A stretch of DNA of 64,000 nucleotides from Leisingera methylohalidivorans DSM 14336 (GTDB lineage: Bacteria > Pseudomonadota > Alphaproteobacteria > Rhodobacterales > Rhodobacteraceae): NCBI RefSeq assembly GCF_000511355.1, contig NC_023135.1, positions 565,462 to 629,461 of the forward strand. The letters are read 5' to 3'. The position numbers were made by a program, and so were the translations under genes. The notes beneath the pieces are model-generated. The model had not been told where the DNA came from and did no database searches. It worked only from the letters and a program-made list of their open reading frames with translations. How positions within the stretch are numbered: position 1 is the stretch's first letter; each line of letters begins with the position of its first letter. Below, piece by piece: positions 8,597 through 16,085 of the stretch.

Positions 8597-9084
8597 AGAT
8601 CTACGGCGTCACCGGCTGGAAGAACAACGGCAAGACCGGGCTGATGGAACGGCTGGTAACGGAGTTCACGTCCCGCGGCCTCACTGTCTCCACCATCAAG
8701 CACGCCCATCACGCAACGGACGTGGACCAGCCCGGCACCGACAGCTACCGCCACCGCCAGGCAGGCGCGTCCGAGGTGGTGCTGGCCTCGGCAGGGCGCG
8801 TGGCAATCATGCAAGAGCTGCGCGGCGCAGCAGAGCCGCCGCTGGCCGAGCTGCTGGCGCGCTTGCGTCCGGTCGATCTGGTGCTGGTCGAGGGCTACAA
8901 ACGCGAACCCCACCCCAAGGTCGAGGCCTGCCGGAAGGCCGCAGGCACAGACCTGATCGCTCTGCAGGATGCCAGCATCCGGGCCGTCGCCAGCGACACC
9001 CCGCTGGATCTGGACCGCCCGGTTTTTGATCTGAACGCCACTTCGGCGATTGCGGATTTCATCCAGTTGGACTTGGGTCTGTGA
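8593..9084 (+). CDS. mobB: Molybdopterin-guanine dinucleotide biosynthesis protein MobB
   Basis: A 163-residue P-loop GTP-binding protein that assists MobA. The Walker A motif is GWKNNGKTGL at residues 8-17, followed by TIKHAHH and the DVDQPGTDSYRHRQAGA segment characteristic of MobB. LVLVEGYKREPHPKVE marks the C-terminal half. It overlaps mobA and the following moeA fusion gene by 4 bases each (ATGA and GTGA), which predicts one coupled transcript. Confidence 0.95.
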   Translation: MKIYGVTGWKNNGKTGLMERLVTEFTSRGLTVSTIKHAHHATDVDQPGTDSYRHRQAGASEVVLASAGRVAIMQELRGAAEPPLAELLARLRPVDLVLVEGYKREPHPKVEACRKAAGTDLIALQDASIRAVASDTPLDLDRPVFDLNATSAIADFIQLDLGL

Positions 9085-11213
9085 CCGGATTTGACACCGT
9101 TCTGACCGTCGACTGGTCCGCCGCCAAACGCAAGCCCCGGCGCCAAAGCAAAGATGCGATCTGGCTCGGGGTGGCGCGCGGCGGAACCGCGCAACAGCAG
9201 ATCTACTGCCGCAGCCGGCAGGAGGCAGAGGCGTGGATCAGCAAATTCCTTGAGGAGGAACAGGCCGCAGGGCGGCGGGTATTGGCGGCTTTTGATTTTC
9301 CCTTCGGCTATCCGCGCGGATTTGCGCGCCGGGTGACCGGGTCGGATGACCCCTTGGCCCTTTGGCAGTGGCTGGAAGAGCGGATCGAAGACGCTGAGGA
9401 CGGCAGCAACAACCGGTTTGATGTGGCCTCTGCAATGAACCGGCTGTTTGCCGGCGCCGGCCCGTTCTGGGGCAAGCCGGATCAGAAGAACTGGCCGGAC
9501 ATTCCCTACCGCAAGGCCGGTATAAGCTATGAAGAAGTGGCAGAACGGCGCAGCGCGGATCTGGCGGCCAAAGCGTCTTCCTCCTGTTTTCAGCTGTTTT
9601 TCAACCCGACGGTAGGCAGCCAGACCCTCATGGGGGTGCCGGTGCTGCAGCGGCTGCGGCTTCGGCACAAGGCCGCTGTCTGGCCGTTCGAGAAGGTTGA
9701 GACTGCGCAAGCAGTGTTGGCAGAAATTTGGCCAGGATTGATCGAACCCGCCGTCAAGGCTGCCATGGCCGTTGCAGGCCCGGAAGAGATACGCGACCGG
9801 GTGCAGATGCGGCTGTTGTCGCAGGCGCTCGGCCGTTTGCCTGCGGAAGAGCTGGCGGCAATGCTGGCCGCTGCGCCTGAGGCAGCGCAAGAGGAGGCTT
9901 GGATATTGGGCACTGGATACGAAGACCGCTTGAATGCGCTGGCCGCTGATGAACCGGGACGGCTGGCACCGCCGCCGCTCAGCAATGATTGCTTTGCCCT
10001 GCCTGCGGGCGTCGACTGGACCCCGGTCGATGATGCGCTGCAACTGCTGAAGGACCGGCTCGGCCCTGTCACCGGGGGGGAAACGGTGCCGCTGGCAGAC
10101 GCCCTGGGCCGGGTGCTGGCAGAGGATGCGGTGGCCGAACGCGCCAACCCGCCGCTGCCGAATACGGCGGTGGACGGTTACGGTTTCGCAGGCGGCCGGG
10201 CAGAGGGGCCGCATGTGCTGCCGCTGGTTCAGGGCCGCGCAGCGGCCGGTGTCCCATTTGATGGCGCGGTGCCCGGCGGCAGCGCCATCCGGGTGCTGAC
10301 CGGGGCAGCGCTGCCCGATGGCGTGGACACGGTGATCCTCGAGGAAGACGTCAGCACCGACGGCGCCCGGATCGCCTTCAACGGCCCGCTGAAGCGCGGG
10401 GCGAACACCCGCAAGGCAGGCGAGGATGTCTCCGCAGATGAGGTGATTCTGCCCGCGGGCCGGGTCGTGTCCCCTGCCGATCTGGCGCTGGCCGCTGCAA
10501 CCGGGCTGGCGGAGCTCACGGTGCGGCTGCCGCTGCGGGCCGGGGTGCTCTCCACCGGCGACGAGCTGGTCGAGGCGGGGGAACCGGCCGGCAAGGGGCA
10601 GATATTCGATGCCAATCGCCCGATGCTGCTGGCGCTGATGCGGCAGCTGGGCTTCGTGCCGGTGGATCTGGGCAAGGCCGCAGACGACCGCGAATCCCTG
10701 CGCGCGCATCTCGACGGCGCGGCAGCGCGAACGGATGTGATCCTGACTTCGGGCGGTGCCTCAGCCGGGGACGAGGATCATATGTCGGCGCTGCTGCGCG
10801 AGGCCGGTGCGATGCAGGAATGGCGGATCGCGCTGAAACCCGGCCGCCCGCTGGCCTTGGGCATGTGGCAGGGCACGCCGGTCTTCGGCCTGCCGGGCAA
10901 CCCGGTGGCGGCCTTGGTCTGCACGCTGATCTTTGCCCGCCCCGCAATGGGGCTGATGGCGGGCGCTGGCTGGCAGGCCCCGCAGGGGTTCGAGGTTCCG
11001 GCCGCCTTTGAAAAGCGCAAGAAGCCGGGCCGCCGCGAATACCTGCGCGCGCGGGTGCGGGACGGCCGCGCGGAGGTGTTCAAATCCGAAGGCTCCGGCC
11101 GGATCAGCGGCCTCAGCTGGGCCGAAGGGCTGGTGGAGCTTGGCGACGGCCCCGGCCATATCAAACCGGGCGATCCGGTTCGTTTCATTCCCTACGGCAG
11201 CTTTGCCATGTAA
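9081..11213 (+). CDS. moeA: MoeA molybdopterin molybdotransferase with extra N-terminal domain (fusion)
   Basis: A 710-residue protein in two parts. Residues ~300-710 are a complete MoeA, which inserts molybdate into adenylylated molybdopterin. Its motifs are NPPLPNTAVDGYGF, GDELVEAGEPAGKGQIFDAN, TSGGASAGDEDHM and FGLPGNPVAALV. Residues 1-295 are not part of MoeA. They begin TVLTVDWSAAKRK, contain VLAAFDFPFGYPRG and end in a helical region. The two acidic strands (Asp11, Asp72) resemble an RNase H-like/DUF429-type fold, which is my inference. There is no stop or frameshift between the parts, and the start overlaps mobB. A separate fused activity in cofactor synthesis is likely but unknown. 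Confidence 0.9.
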   Translation: MTGFDTVLTVDWSAAKRKPRRQSKDAIWLGVARGGTAQQQIYCRSRQEAEAWISKFLEEEQAAGRRVLAAFDFPFGYPRGFARRVTGSDDPLALWQWLEERIEDAEDGSNNRFDVASAMNRLFAGAGPFWGKPDQKNWPDIPYRKAGISYEEVAERRSADLAAKASSSCFQLFFNPTVGSQTLMGVPVLQRLRLRHKAAVWPFEKVETAQAVLAEIWPGLIEPAVKAAMAVAGPEEIRDRVQMRLLSQALGRLPAEELAAMLAAAPEAAQEEAWILGTGYEDRLNALAADEPGRLAPPPLSNDCFALPAGVDWTPVDDALQLLKDRLGPVTGGETVPLADALGRVLAEDAVAERANPPLPNTAVDGYGFAGGRAEGPHVLPLVQGRAAAGVPFDGAVPGGSAIRVLTGAALPDGVDTVILEEDVSTDGARIAFNGPLKRGANTRKAGEDVSADEVILPAGRVVSPADLALAAATGLAELTVRLPLRAGVLSTGDELVEAGEPAGKGQIFDANRPMLLALMRQLGFVPVDLGKAADDRESLRAHLDGAAARTDVILTSGGASAGDEDHMSALLREAGAMQEWRIALKPGRPLALGMWQGTPVFGLPGNPVAALVCTLIFARPAMGLMAGAGWQAPQGFEVPAAFEKRKKPGRREYLRARVRDGRAEVFKSEGSGRISGLSWAEGLVELGDGPGHIKPGDPVRFIPYGSFAM

Positions 11214-11220
11214 CCGGGGT

Positions 11221-11328
11221 GCTCCCGCCCGCGGCACAGCGCATCACAGATGCTTGCCCGCGGTTTGGCCGGGCGCCGGGCTGGCGCCCGGCGCGGCGCT
11301 CCGTTGCTTCATCTTTCTCAAAATACGC
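11221..11328 (+). repeat. Composite intergenic repeat, copy A
   Basis: Begins with GCTCCCGCCCGCGG, then the small palindrome GCATCACAGATGC (11241-11253), then a GC-rich stretch with GGGCGCCGGG-type hairpins. It ends with TCATCTTTCTCAAAATACGC (11309-11328). The same modules in the same order recur at 18635-18748 and, in the opposite orientation, at 32344-32527. It fills most of the gap between convergent genes. A second palindrome, GGCGGCTTTGCCGCC, lies just downstream. Confidence 0.6.
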
Positions 11329-11396
11329 GCGTCCCGCTGCCCGGCAGGCGGCTTTGCCGCCGGGAGGGGAGGCAGCGGCCGCTCAGGGCCGCCCGG

Positions 11397-12428
11397 TCAG
11401 TCGAACGTGCCCGCCACCCGGCCCAGCAGCATGAACGCGCGGGCGGTGCGGGTGTTGCCAAGGGCGGAAATCTCGCCATCGGTGGCCTCGGTTTCGAAAT
11501 CGGCAAACATCTGGTCGAAGCGGCGCAGAAAATGGTGCGCGGCGTCGCGGAAAATCGGGTCCTGCTTCATCCGCGCCGCCGTCAGCGCCAGCGAGGTGCG
11601 GTCGCGCACGCCGCCAAGGGGGGCAACCGCACGGCCGCGTGCGCCCTGGGCAAACTGGCGCCAGATCTCGGGGCGGGCCATGTCAGGGCGCAGATCGTCC
11701 ATATAAATGCCGTCCTGGCTGAGCAGGGTCAGCACATCCTGCGCCGCCTGGATCACCTGGGCGGCCTTGCGGTCCTGCAGGGCGGCGCGCAGGGCGGCGA
11801 AACCGTCCTGATCCTCAGCCGTTTCCGGGAAGTTCAGCGCCCGGATGAAATGTTCTGCGGGCAGCGGCGGCGCGGCATCCCCGGCCTGGGTGCCCAAAGC
11901 CAGCGATCCTTGCTCGGCCGCTGCCAGCTCGGCCGCTTCGGCGGGGATTGCCGGGCGCTGCGGATCGCGGCGGCTGGTGTGGAAGGTGGCCAGCGCGGTT
12001 TCGGTCTTGCGGGTGGCCTCGGCGATCTCCTCCAGCCGCTTGACCATTGCCGGCTCGGCCACCGCGGCATGCTGCTGGGACTGGGACAGATAGGTCTGCC
12101 GCAGCCCGTCAATGGCGGCCTGCAGCTGCTCGCACTCTTCCCGAATCACCCGGGCCGAACGCGCAGCAGAGGCCGCAACCCACAGCATCGCCAGCGGCAG
12201 CACCAAGGCAAGGCCGCCAGTGATCAGGCCGGTCCAATGCGCCGGCCCGGCGTCCTCCGGGGCAACCAGATACACAGCAGCTGCCGCCAGCAGCCAGACC
12301 GCACCCAGGCCGATGGCAGCCAGCTCGGCACCGCCCAGCCCATTGCCCGAAGGTCCGTCAAAGCGCCGCAGCGGGCGATTGCCGGCGGGAGACGGATTAG
12401 GGCCGGGACTGCTGCTGGAGCCTGTCAT
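11397..12428 (-). CDS. Hypothetical membrane-anchored protein with coiled-coil region
   Basis: A 343-residue protein not assigned to a named family. The N-terminal 45 residues are Pro/Ser/Gly-rich and cytoplasmic-looking. Two transmembrane helices follow (about residues 40-60 and 68-90), then a helical, probably coiled-coil stretch (QQHAAVAEPAMVKRLEEIAE), then an alpha-helical C-terminal domain (RDAAHHFLRRFDQMFADFE). Start ATG 12428 removes a 29-residue out-of-family extension. It lies directly downstream of greA on the same strand with a 22-base gap, so co-transcription is likely. Roseobacter relatives are normally annotated hypothetical. Confidence 0.75.
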   Translation of the reverse strand: MTGSSSSPGPNPSPAGNRPLRRFDGPSGNGLGGAELAAIGLGAVWLLAAAAVYLVAPEDAGPAHWTGLITGGLALVLPLAMLWVAASAARSARVIREECEQLQAAIDGLRQTYLSQSQQHAAVAEPAMVKRLEEIAEATRKTETALATFHTSRRDPQRPAIPAEAAELAAAEQGSLALGTQAGDAAPPLPAEHFIRALNFPETAEDQDGFAALRAALQDRKAAQVIQAAQDVLTLLSQDGIYMDDLRPDMARPEIWRQFAQGARGRAVAPLGGVRDRTSLALTAARMKQDPIFRDAAHHFLRRFDQMFADFETEATDGEISALGNTRTARAFMLLGRVAGTFD

Positions 12429-12450
12429 GAACACTCGCTTTTTTTGCGGA

Positions 12451-12921
12451 TCAGGAATAGACGATCTTGAGAATTTCATACGCGCGGATGCCGCCGGGTG
12501 TGCGCACCTCCACACTGTCGCTTTCGTCCTTGCCGATCAAGGCGCGCGCAATCGGCGATTTGATGTTCAGCAGACCCGCTTCAATGTTGGCTTCATGCTC
12601 GCCAACGATCTGCCAGGTCTTCTCTTCGTCAGTGTCCTCGTCCACCACGGTCACCCTGGCGCCGAATTTGATGGCCCCTGAGAGTTTGGCCGGGTTTATC
12701 ACATCTGCCAGCGACAGGATGCCTTCCAGCTCCTTGATGCGGCCCTCGATGAAGGACTGCTTTTCGCGGGCCGAGTGGTATTCGGCGTTCTCCGACAAAT
12801 CGCCCAGCTCGCGCGCTTCGGCAATCGCCTTGATGATCGCCGGGCGTTCGACGGATTTCAGGTTCTTCAGTTCGCTTTCCAGCGCGGCGTGACCCGTGGG
12901 GGTCATCGGGATCTTTTCCAT
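12451..12921 (-). CDS. greA: Transcription elongation factor GreA
   Basis: Stimulates RNA cleavage by backtracked RNA polymerase. The 156-residue protein has the family start [15 protein letters not shown] and the N-terminal coiled-coil hairpin with the acidic tip [16 protein letters not shown]. The C-terminal FKBP-like domain contains [12 protein letters not shown] and ends [16 protein letters not shown]. Length is standard. ATG 12921 matches the conserved N terminus; the longer frame adds 32 unrelated residues. Confidence 0.97.
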   Translation of the reverse strand: MEKIPMTPTGHAALESELKNLKSVERPAIIKAIAEARELGDLSENAEYHSAREKQSFIEGRIKELEGILSLADVINPAKLSGAIKFGARVTVVDEDTDEEKTWQIVGEHEANIEAGLLNIKSPIARALIGKDESDSVEVRTPGGIRAYEILKIVYS

Positions 12922-13172
12922 GAGATTGGTCCAGGTCGCTATTATTGTTGTGTTCTTGTCAGTCGGAAAACCGCAGCCCCGCAGCATAAGCCGCGGGGCC
13001 TCCGGTCCGGTTGACAATTACCTGACCCAATCCTGCACCTGATTTCAAGTGCGCGCGGGGCTTCCAGGCACGCAATTCCGCCTAAGCAGACGGATTGCAG
13101 GTGTTTTCCACAGGATTGCGCGGAAAAATGCCGCGTGCGGGCAGCGCGGGCAGGGCAGCCTGCCAGAGGAGA

Positions 13173-13553
13173 TCAATCATATTGCACCGCCTCGTATTCG
13201 ATGCCGTTCTCATCATGGAAGTAGAACCGGCGCCCGGGTTCGTAATCGCCGTGATTCACCGGCGTGAAGCCGGCGGCCTTTACCGCGGCCTCGGTGGCGT
13301 TCAGATCCTCGACGATCACCGCCAGGTGGTTCAGCCCGCCAATGATGCCGTAGCTTTCCGGCGCTTTGCCTGCGGGGGTCCGCGGCGTGTAAAGCGCAAG
13401 ATAGCTGGTCTCGCCGCCGGTATGCACGGTGTAGCCGCCATTCTTGGCCTCGCCCTCCCAGCGCACATGCCAGCCGAAAACCTCCTTCATCCATTTCGCA
13501 GTGGCATTGGGGTCGGCGACGGTGACGTTTGCGTGTTCAAGAACTGCGCTCAT
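13173..13553 (-). CDS. VOC family protein (glyoxalase/bleomycin resistance fold)
   Basis: A 126-residue vicinal-oxygen-chelate protein with two beta-alpha-beta-beta-beta modules: LEHANVTVADPNATAKWMKE at the N terminus and GLNHLAVIVEDLNATEAAVK in the middle. The metal-ligand-like residues His8, His83-type and the terminal ENGIEYEAVQ glutamate are in the usual places. It starts at ATG 13553 behind AAGGAG. It diverges from soxR and has its own MerR-type promoter in the gap. Redox-dependent control by the neighbouring regulator is therefore likely. The substrate is unknown. Confidence 0.88.
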   Translation of the reverse strand: MSAVLEHANVTVADPNATAKWMKEVFGWHVRWEGEAKNGGYTVHTGGETSYLALYTPRTPAGKAPESYGIIGGLNHLAVIVEDLNATEAAVKAAGFTPVNHGDYEPGRRFYFHDENGIEYEAVQYD

Positions 13554-13596
13554 TGGAAATCTCCTTGTCGCTTGAGCAAACCTGTTGATACGACTC

Positions 13597-13627
13597 ACCC
13601 TAATTCCTAAACCTAACTTTAGCTCAA
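13597..13627 (-). promoter_or_regulatory. MerR/SoxR-type promoter of the VOC gene with 19-bp spacer and operator dyad
   Basis: Reading the minus strand, TTGAGC (13627-13622) and TAGGGT (13602-13597) are separated by exactly 19 bases, the overlong spacer typical of MerR-family activated promoters. Within the spacer lies the inverted repeat CTAAA-N6-TTTAG (13607-13622). The spacing to the VOC start is about 44 bases. The dyad differs from the classical SoxR box, so the link to the adjacent SoxR-like gene is inference. Confidence 0.6.
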
Positions 13628-13650
13628 GAGATTTCTTCAGGGAGTTTGCC

Positions 13651-14106
13651 ATGCCTTCATCCGCCGGGATATCCATCGGCTATCTGGCCGGCCGCACCGG
13701 CCTCGCCGTGTCCGCCATCCGCTATTACGAGGCGCAGGGGCTGGTGGAGCCCTGGCGCAATGCAGGCGGGCAGCGGCGGTTCCACCGCGCCGACATCCGG
13801 CGGATGAGCTTCATCATGATTGCCCAGCAGTTCGGATTTTCCCTGCCGGAAATCCGCGGGTTCCTGAAAAGCCTGCCGGGCAGCCGGACGCCCACCAAAG
13901 AAGACTGGGCGCGGATCTCTGAAAACTTCCGCAGCCATCTGGACCAGCGAATCGAAACCCTGCTGCGGCTGCGCGACAATCTGGACGGCTGCATAGGCTG
14001 CGGCTGTCTTTCGCTTCCGAATTGCAAACTTTACAACCCCGAAGACAGGGCTGCAGAGAAGGGGCAGGGACCCCGATATCTGATGGGAGACCGGCCCGAG
14101 ACATGA
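13651..14106 (+). CDS. soxR: SoxR-type MerR family redox regulator
   Basis: A 151-residue MerR-family activator. The N-terminal winged helix-turn-helix contains ISIGYLAGRTGLAVSAIRYY, followed by the dimerisation helix. The [2Fe-2S] cluster motif is intact as CIGCGCLSLPNC, with Cys114, 117, 119 and 125 in the SoxR spacing C-x2-C-x-C-x5-C. In non-enteric bacteria SoxR usually responds to redox-active compounds and controls small local regulons. ATG 13651 lies behind CAGGGAG. It diverges from the VOC gene, its likely target. Confidence 0.93.
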   Translation: MPSSAGISIGYLAGRTGLAVSAIRYYEAQGLVEPWRNAGGQRRFHRADIRRMSFIMIAQQFGFSLPEIRGFLKSLPGSRTPTKEDWARISENFRSHLDQRIETLLRLRDNLDGCIGCGCLSLPNCKLYNPEDRAAEKGQGPRYLMGDRPET

Positions 14107-14203
14107 TCTGCGGCGGAAATTGATGCTTGAGTGACGATAATGGACGCACTTTTTGTCTCAGTTGCCTGTTTTACAGGTGTTTGACGCGGAGTTTGGATTG
14201 ACC

Positions 14204-14215
14204 GGCAGGCCTGCC
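14204..14215. promoter_or_regulatory. Palindrome GGCAGGCCTGCC upstream of ETF-QO gene
   Basis: A perfect 12-base palindrome, flanked by GTTTGG (14191-14196) and CCAAAC (14214-14219), about 90 bases before the ETF-QO start. It overlaps a possible TTGACC -35 element. It could be an operator or a small hairpin; no regulator can be named. Confidence 0.35.
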
Positions 14216-14300
14216 AAACGCTAAGCAACCGCGAAATAAAATTGCGCCCACGCAACTCTGGTGGGGCCGGTAGCGAATAAAAGCCAAGGAGCGCCGCAAA

Positions 14301-15950
14301 ATGGCCGAGATTGAACGCGAAGCGATGGAATACGACGTGGTGATCGTCGGGGCCGGCCCTGCCGGTCTGTCTGCGGCCATCCGTCTGAAACAGCTGGATG
14401 CCGACCTGCAGGTCGTTGTCCTGGAAAAAGGCTCGGAAGTGGGCGCGCATATTCTGTCGGGGGCGGTACTGGACCCCTGCGGCCTGAATGCGCTGATGCC
14501 GGACTGGAAAGAAAAAGGCGCGCCGCTGAACGTCGAAGTCAAGGAAGACAACTTCCTGATGCTGGGCGAAGCCGGCCATGTCCGGATCCCCAACTTCCCG
14601 ATGCCGCCGCTGATGAACAACCACGGCAACTACATCGTCTCGATGGGCAACGTCTGCCGCTGGATGGCCGAGCAGGCCGAAGAACTGGGCGTCGAAATCT
14701 TCCCCGGCATGGCCTGTTCCGAGCTGGTCTATGGCGCGGGCGGCGAAGTGAAGGGCGTGGTGGCCGGCGAATTCGGCCGCAACCCCGATGGCACGCCGGG
14801 GCCGTCTTATGAACCGGGCATGGAGCTGCACGGCAAATATGTCTTCCTGGGCGAGGGCGTGCGCGGCTCGCTGTCCAAGGAGGTGATTGCCAAATACGGC
14901 CTGTCCGACGGCAAGGAGCCGCAGAAATACGGGCTCGGCATGAAAGAGATCTGGGAGATCGACCCCGCTAAGCACAAGGAAGGCACCGTCACCCACACCA
15001 TGGGCTGGCCGCTGGGCAAGAACGCGGGCGGCGGTTCGTTTATCTACCACCTGGACAACAACCAGGTTTACGTGGGCTTCGTGGTGCACCTGAACTACAA
15101 GAACCCGCACCTGTTCCCCTACATGGAATTCCAGCGCTTCAAGCACCACCCGGTGGTGGCCGAGCTGCTGAAGGGCGGCAAGCGCGTCGCCTACGGCGCC
15201 CGCGCGATCACCGAGGGCGGCTGGCAGTCGATGCCGAAACTGGTGGCCCCCGGCGTGGCGCTGCTGGGCTGCTCGGCGGGCATGGTCAACGTGCCGCGCA
15301 TCAAGGGCAACCACAATGCGATGCTGTCGGGCAAGGCAGCCGCCGAAGCCGCATTCGACGCGATCAAGGCAGAGCGTTCGGGTGATGAGCTGACCGCCTA
15401 TGAGACCGACGTGCGCGGCGGCGCCATCGGCAAGGACTTGAAGATGGTCCGCAACGTGAAGCCGATGTGGTCCAAATGGGGGCTCACCGCTTCGCTGGCC
15501 TTCGGCGGGCTGGACATGTGGACCAACAACCTCCTGGGCTTCTCGCTGTTCGGCACTCTGGGCCACGGCAAGAACGACGCCGAAGCGACCGAGGAAGCCT
15601 CCAAGCACAAGCCCATCGACTATCCCAAGCCCGACGGGGTGCTGTCCTTCGACCGGCTGACCAACGTCAGCTTCTCGATGACCAACCACGAGGAAAGCCA
15701 GCCCTGCCACCTGCGCCTGGGCAATCAGGACACTCCGGTCCAGATCAACCTGCCGAAATTCGCCGAACCGGCGCAGCGCTACTGCCCGGCCGGGGTTTAC
15801 GAGGTGGTGGAAAAAGACGGCCAGCCGGAGTTTGTGATCAACTTCCAGAACTGCGTTCACTGCAAGACCTGCGACATCAAGGACCCGTCCCAGAACATCA
15901 CCTGGACCACGCCGCAGGGCGGCGACGGCCCGAATTACCCGAACATGTGA
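14301..15950 (+). CDS. Electron transfer flavoprotein-ubiquinone oxidoreductase
   Basis: Membrane-associated FAD/[4Fe-4S] enzyme that passes electrons from ETF, and so from acyl-CoA dehydrogenases, to ubiquinone. The 549-residue product has the N-terminal dinucleotide motif VVIVGAGPAGLSAAI, HILSGAVLDP, YEPGMELHGKYVFLGEG, and the C-terminal ferredoxin-like domain with YCPAGVYEV and NCVHCKTCDIKDP supplying the cluster cysteines. Length matches the bacterial and mitochondrial family. It is monocistronic, with a 194-base leader, and partners functionally with the acyl-CoA dehydrogenase at 1613. Confidence 0.96.
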   Translation: MAEIEREAMEYDVVIVGAGPAGLSAAIRLKQLDADLQVVVLEKGSEVGAHILSGAVLDPCGLNALMPDWKEKGAPLNVEVKEDNFLMLGEAGHVRIPNFPMPPLMNNHGNYIVSMGNVCRWMAEQAEELGVEIFPGMACSELVYGAGGEVKGVVAGEFGRNPDGTPGPSYEPGMELHGKYVFLGEGVRGSLSKEVIAKYGLSDGKEPQKYGLGMKEIWEIDPAKHKEGTVTHTMGWPLGKNAGGGSFIYHLDNNQVYVGFVVHLNYKNPHLFPYMEFQRFKHHPVVAELLKGGKRVAYGARAITEGGWQSMPKLVAPGVALLGCSAGMVNVPRIKGNHNAMLSGKAAAEAAFDAIKAERSGDELTAYETDVRGGAIGKDLKMVRNVKPMWSKWGLTASLAFGGLDMWTNNLLGFSLFGTLGHGKNDAEATEEASKHKPIDYPKPDGVLSFDRLTNVSFSMTNHEESQPCHLRLGNQDTPVQINLPKFAEPAQRYCPAGVYEVVEKDGQPEFVINFQNCVHCKTCDIKDPSQNITWTTPQGGDGPNYPNM

Positions 15951-15988
15951 TCGGAAATTCAGCTTTTCGGCGCGGTTTTGCCGGAATT

Positions 15989-16016
15989 AATGGGGCGGTC
16001 CTCGGGCCGCCCCATT
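15989..16016 (+). terminator. Hairpin after ETF-QO gene
   Basis: AATGGGGCGG / CCGCCCCATT arms of 10 bases around an 8-base centre, 39 bases after the stop. There is only a short T-rich tail, so this is a plausible rather than classical rho-independent terminator. Confidence 0.55.
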
Positions 16017-16085
16017 GCGTGTTGACGGGCTGCGCACTACGCTTTCTTAGAAGAGCAAGAGCAGTAAATCGTAAAGGGGTCCCGC

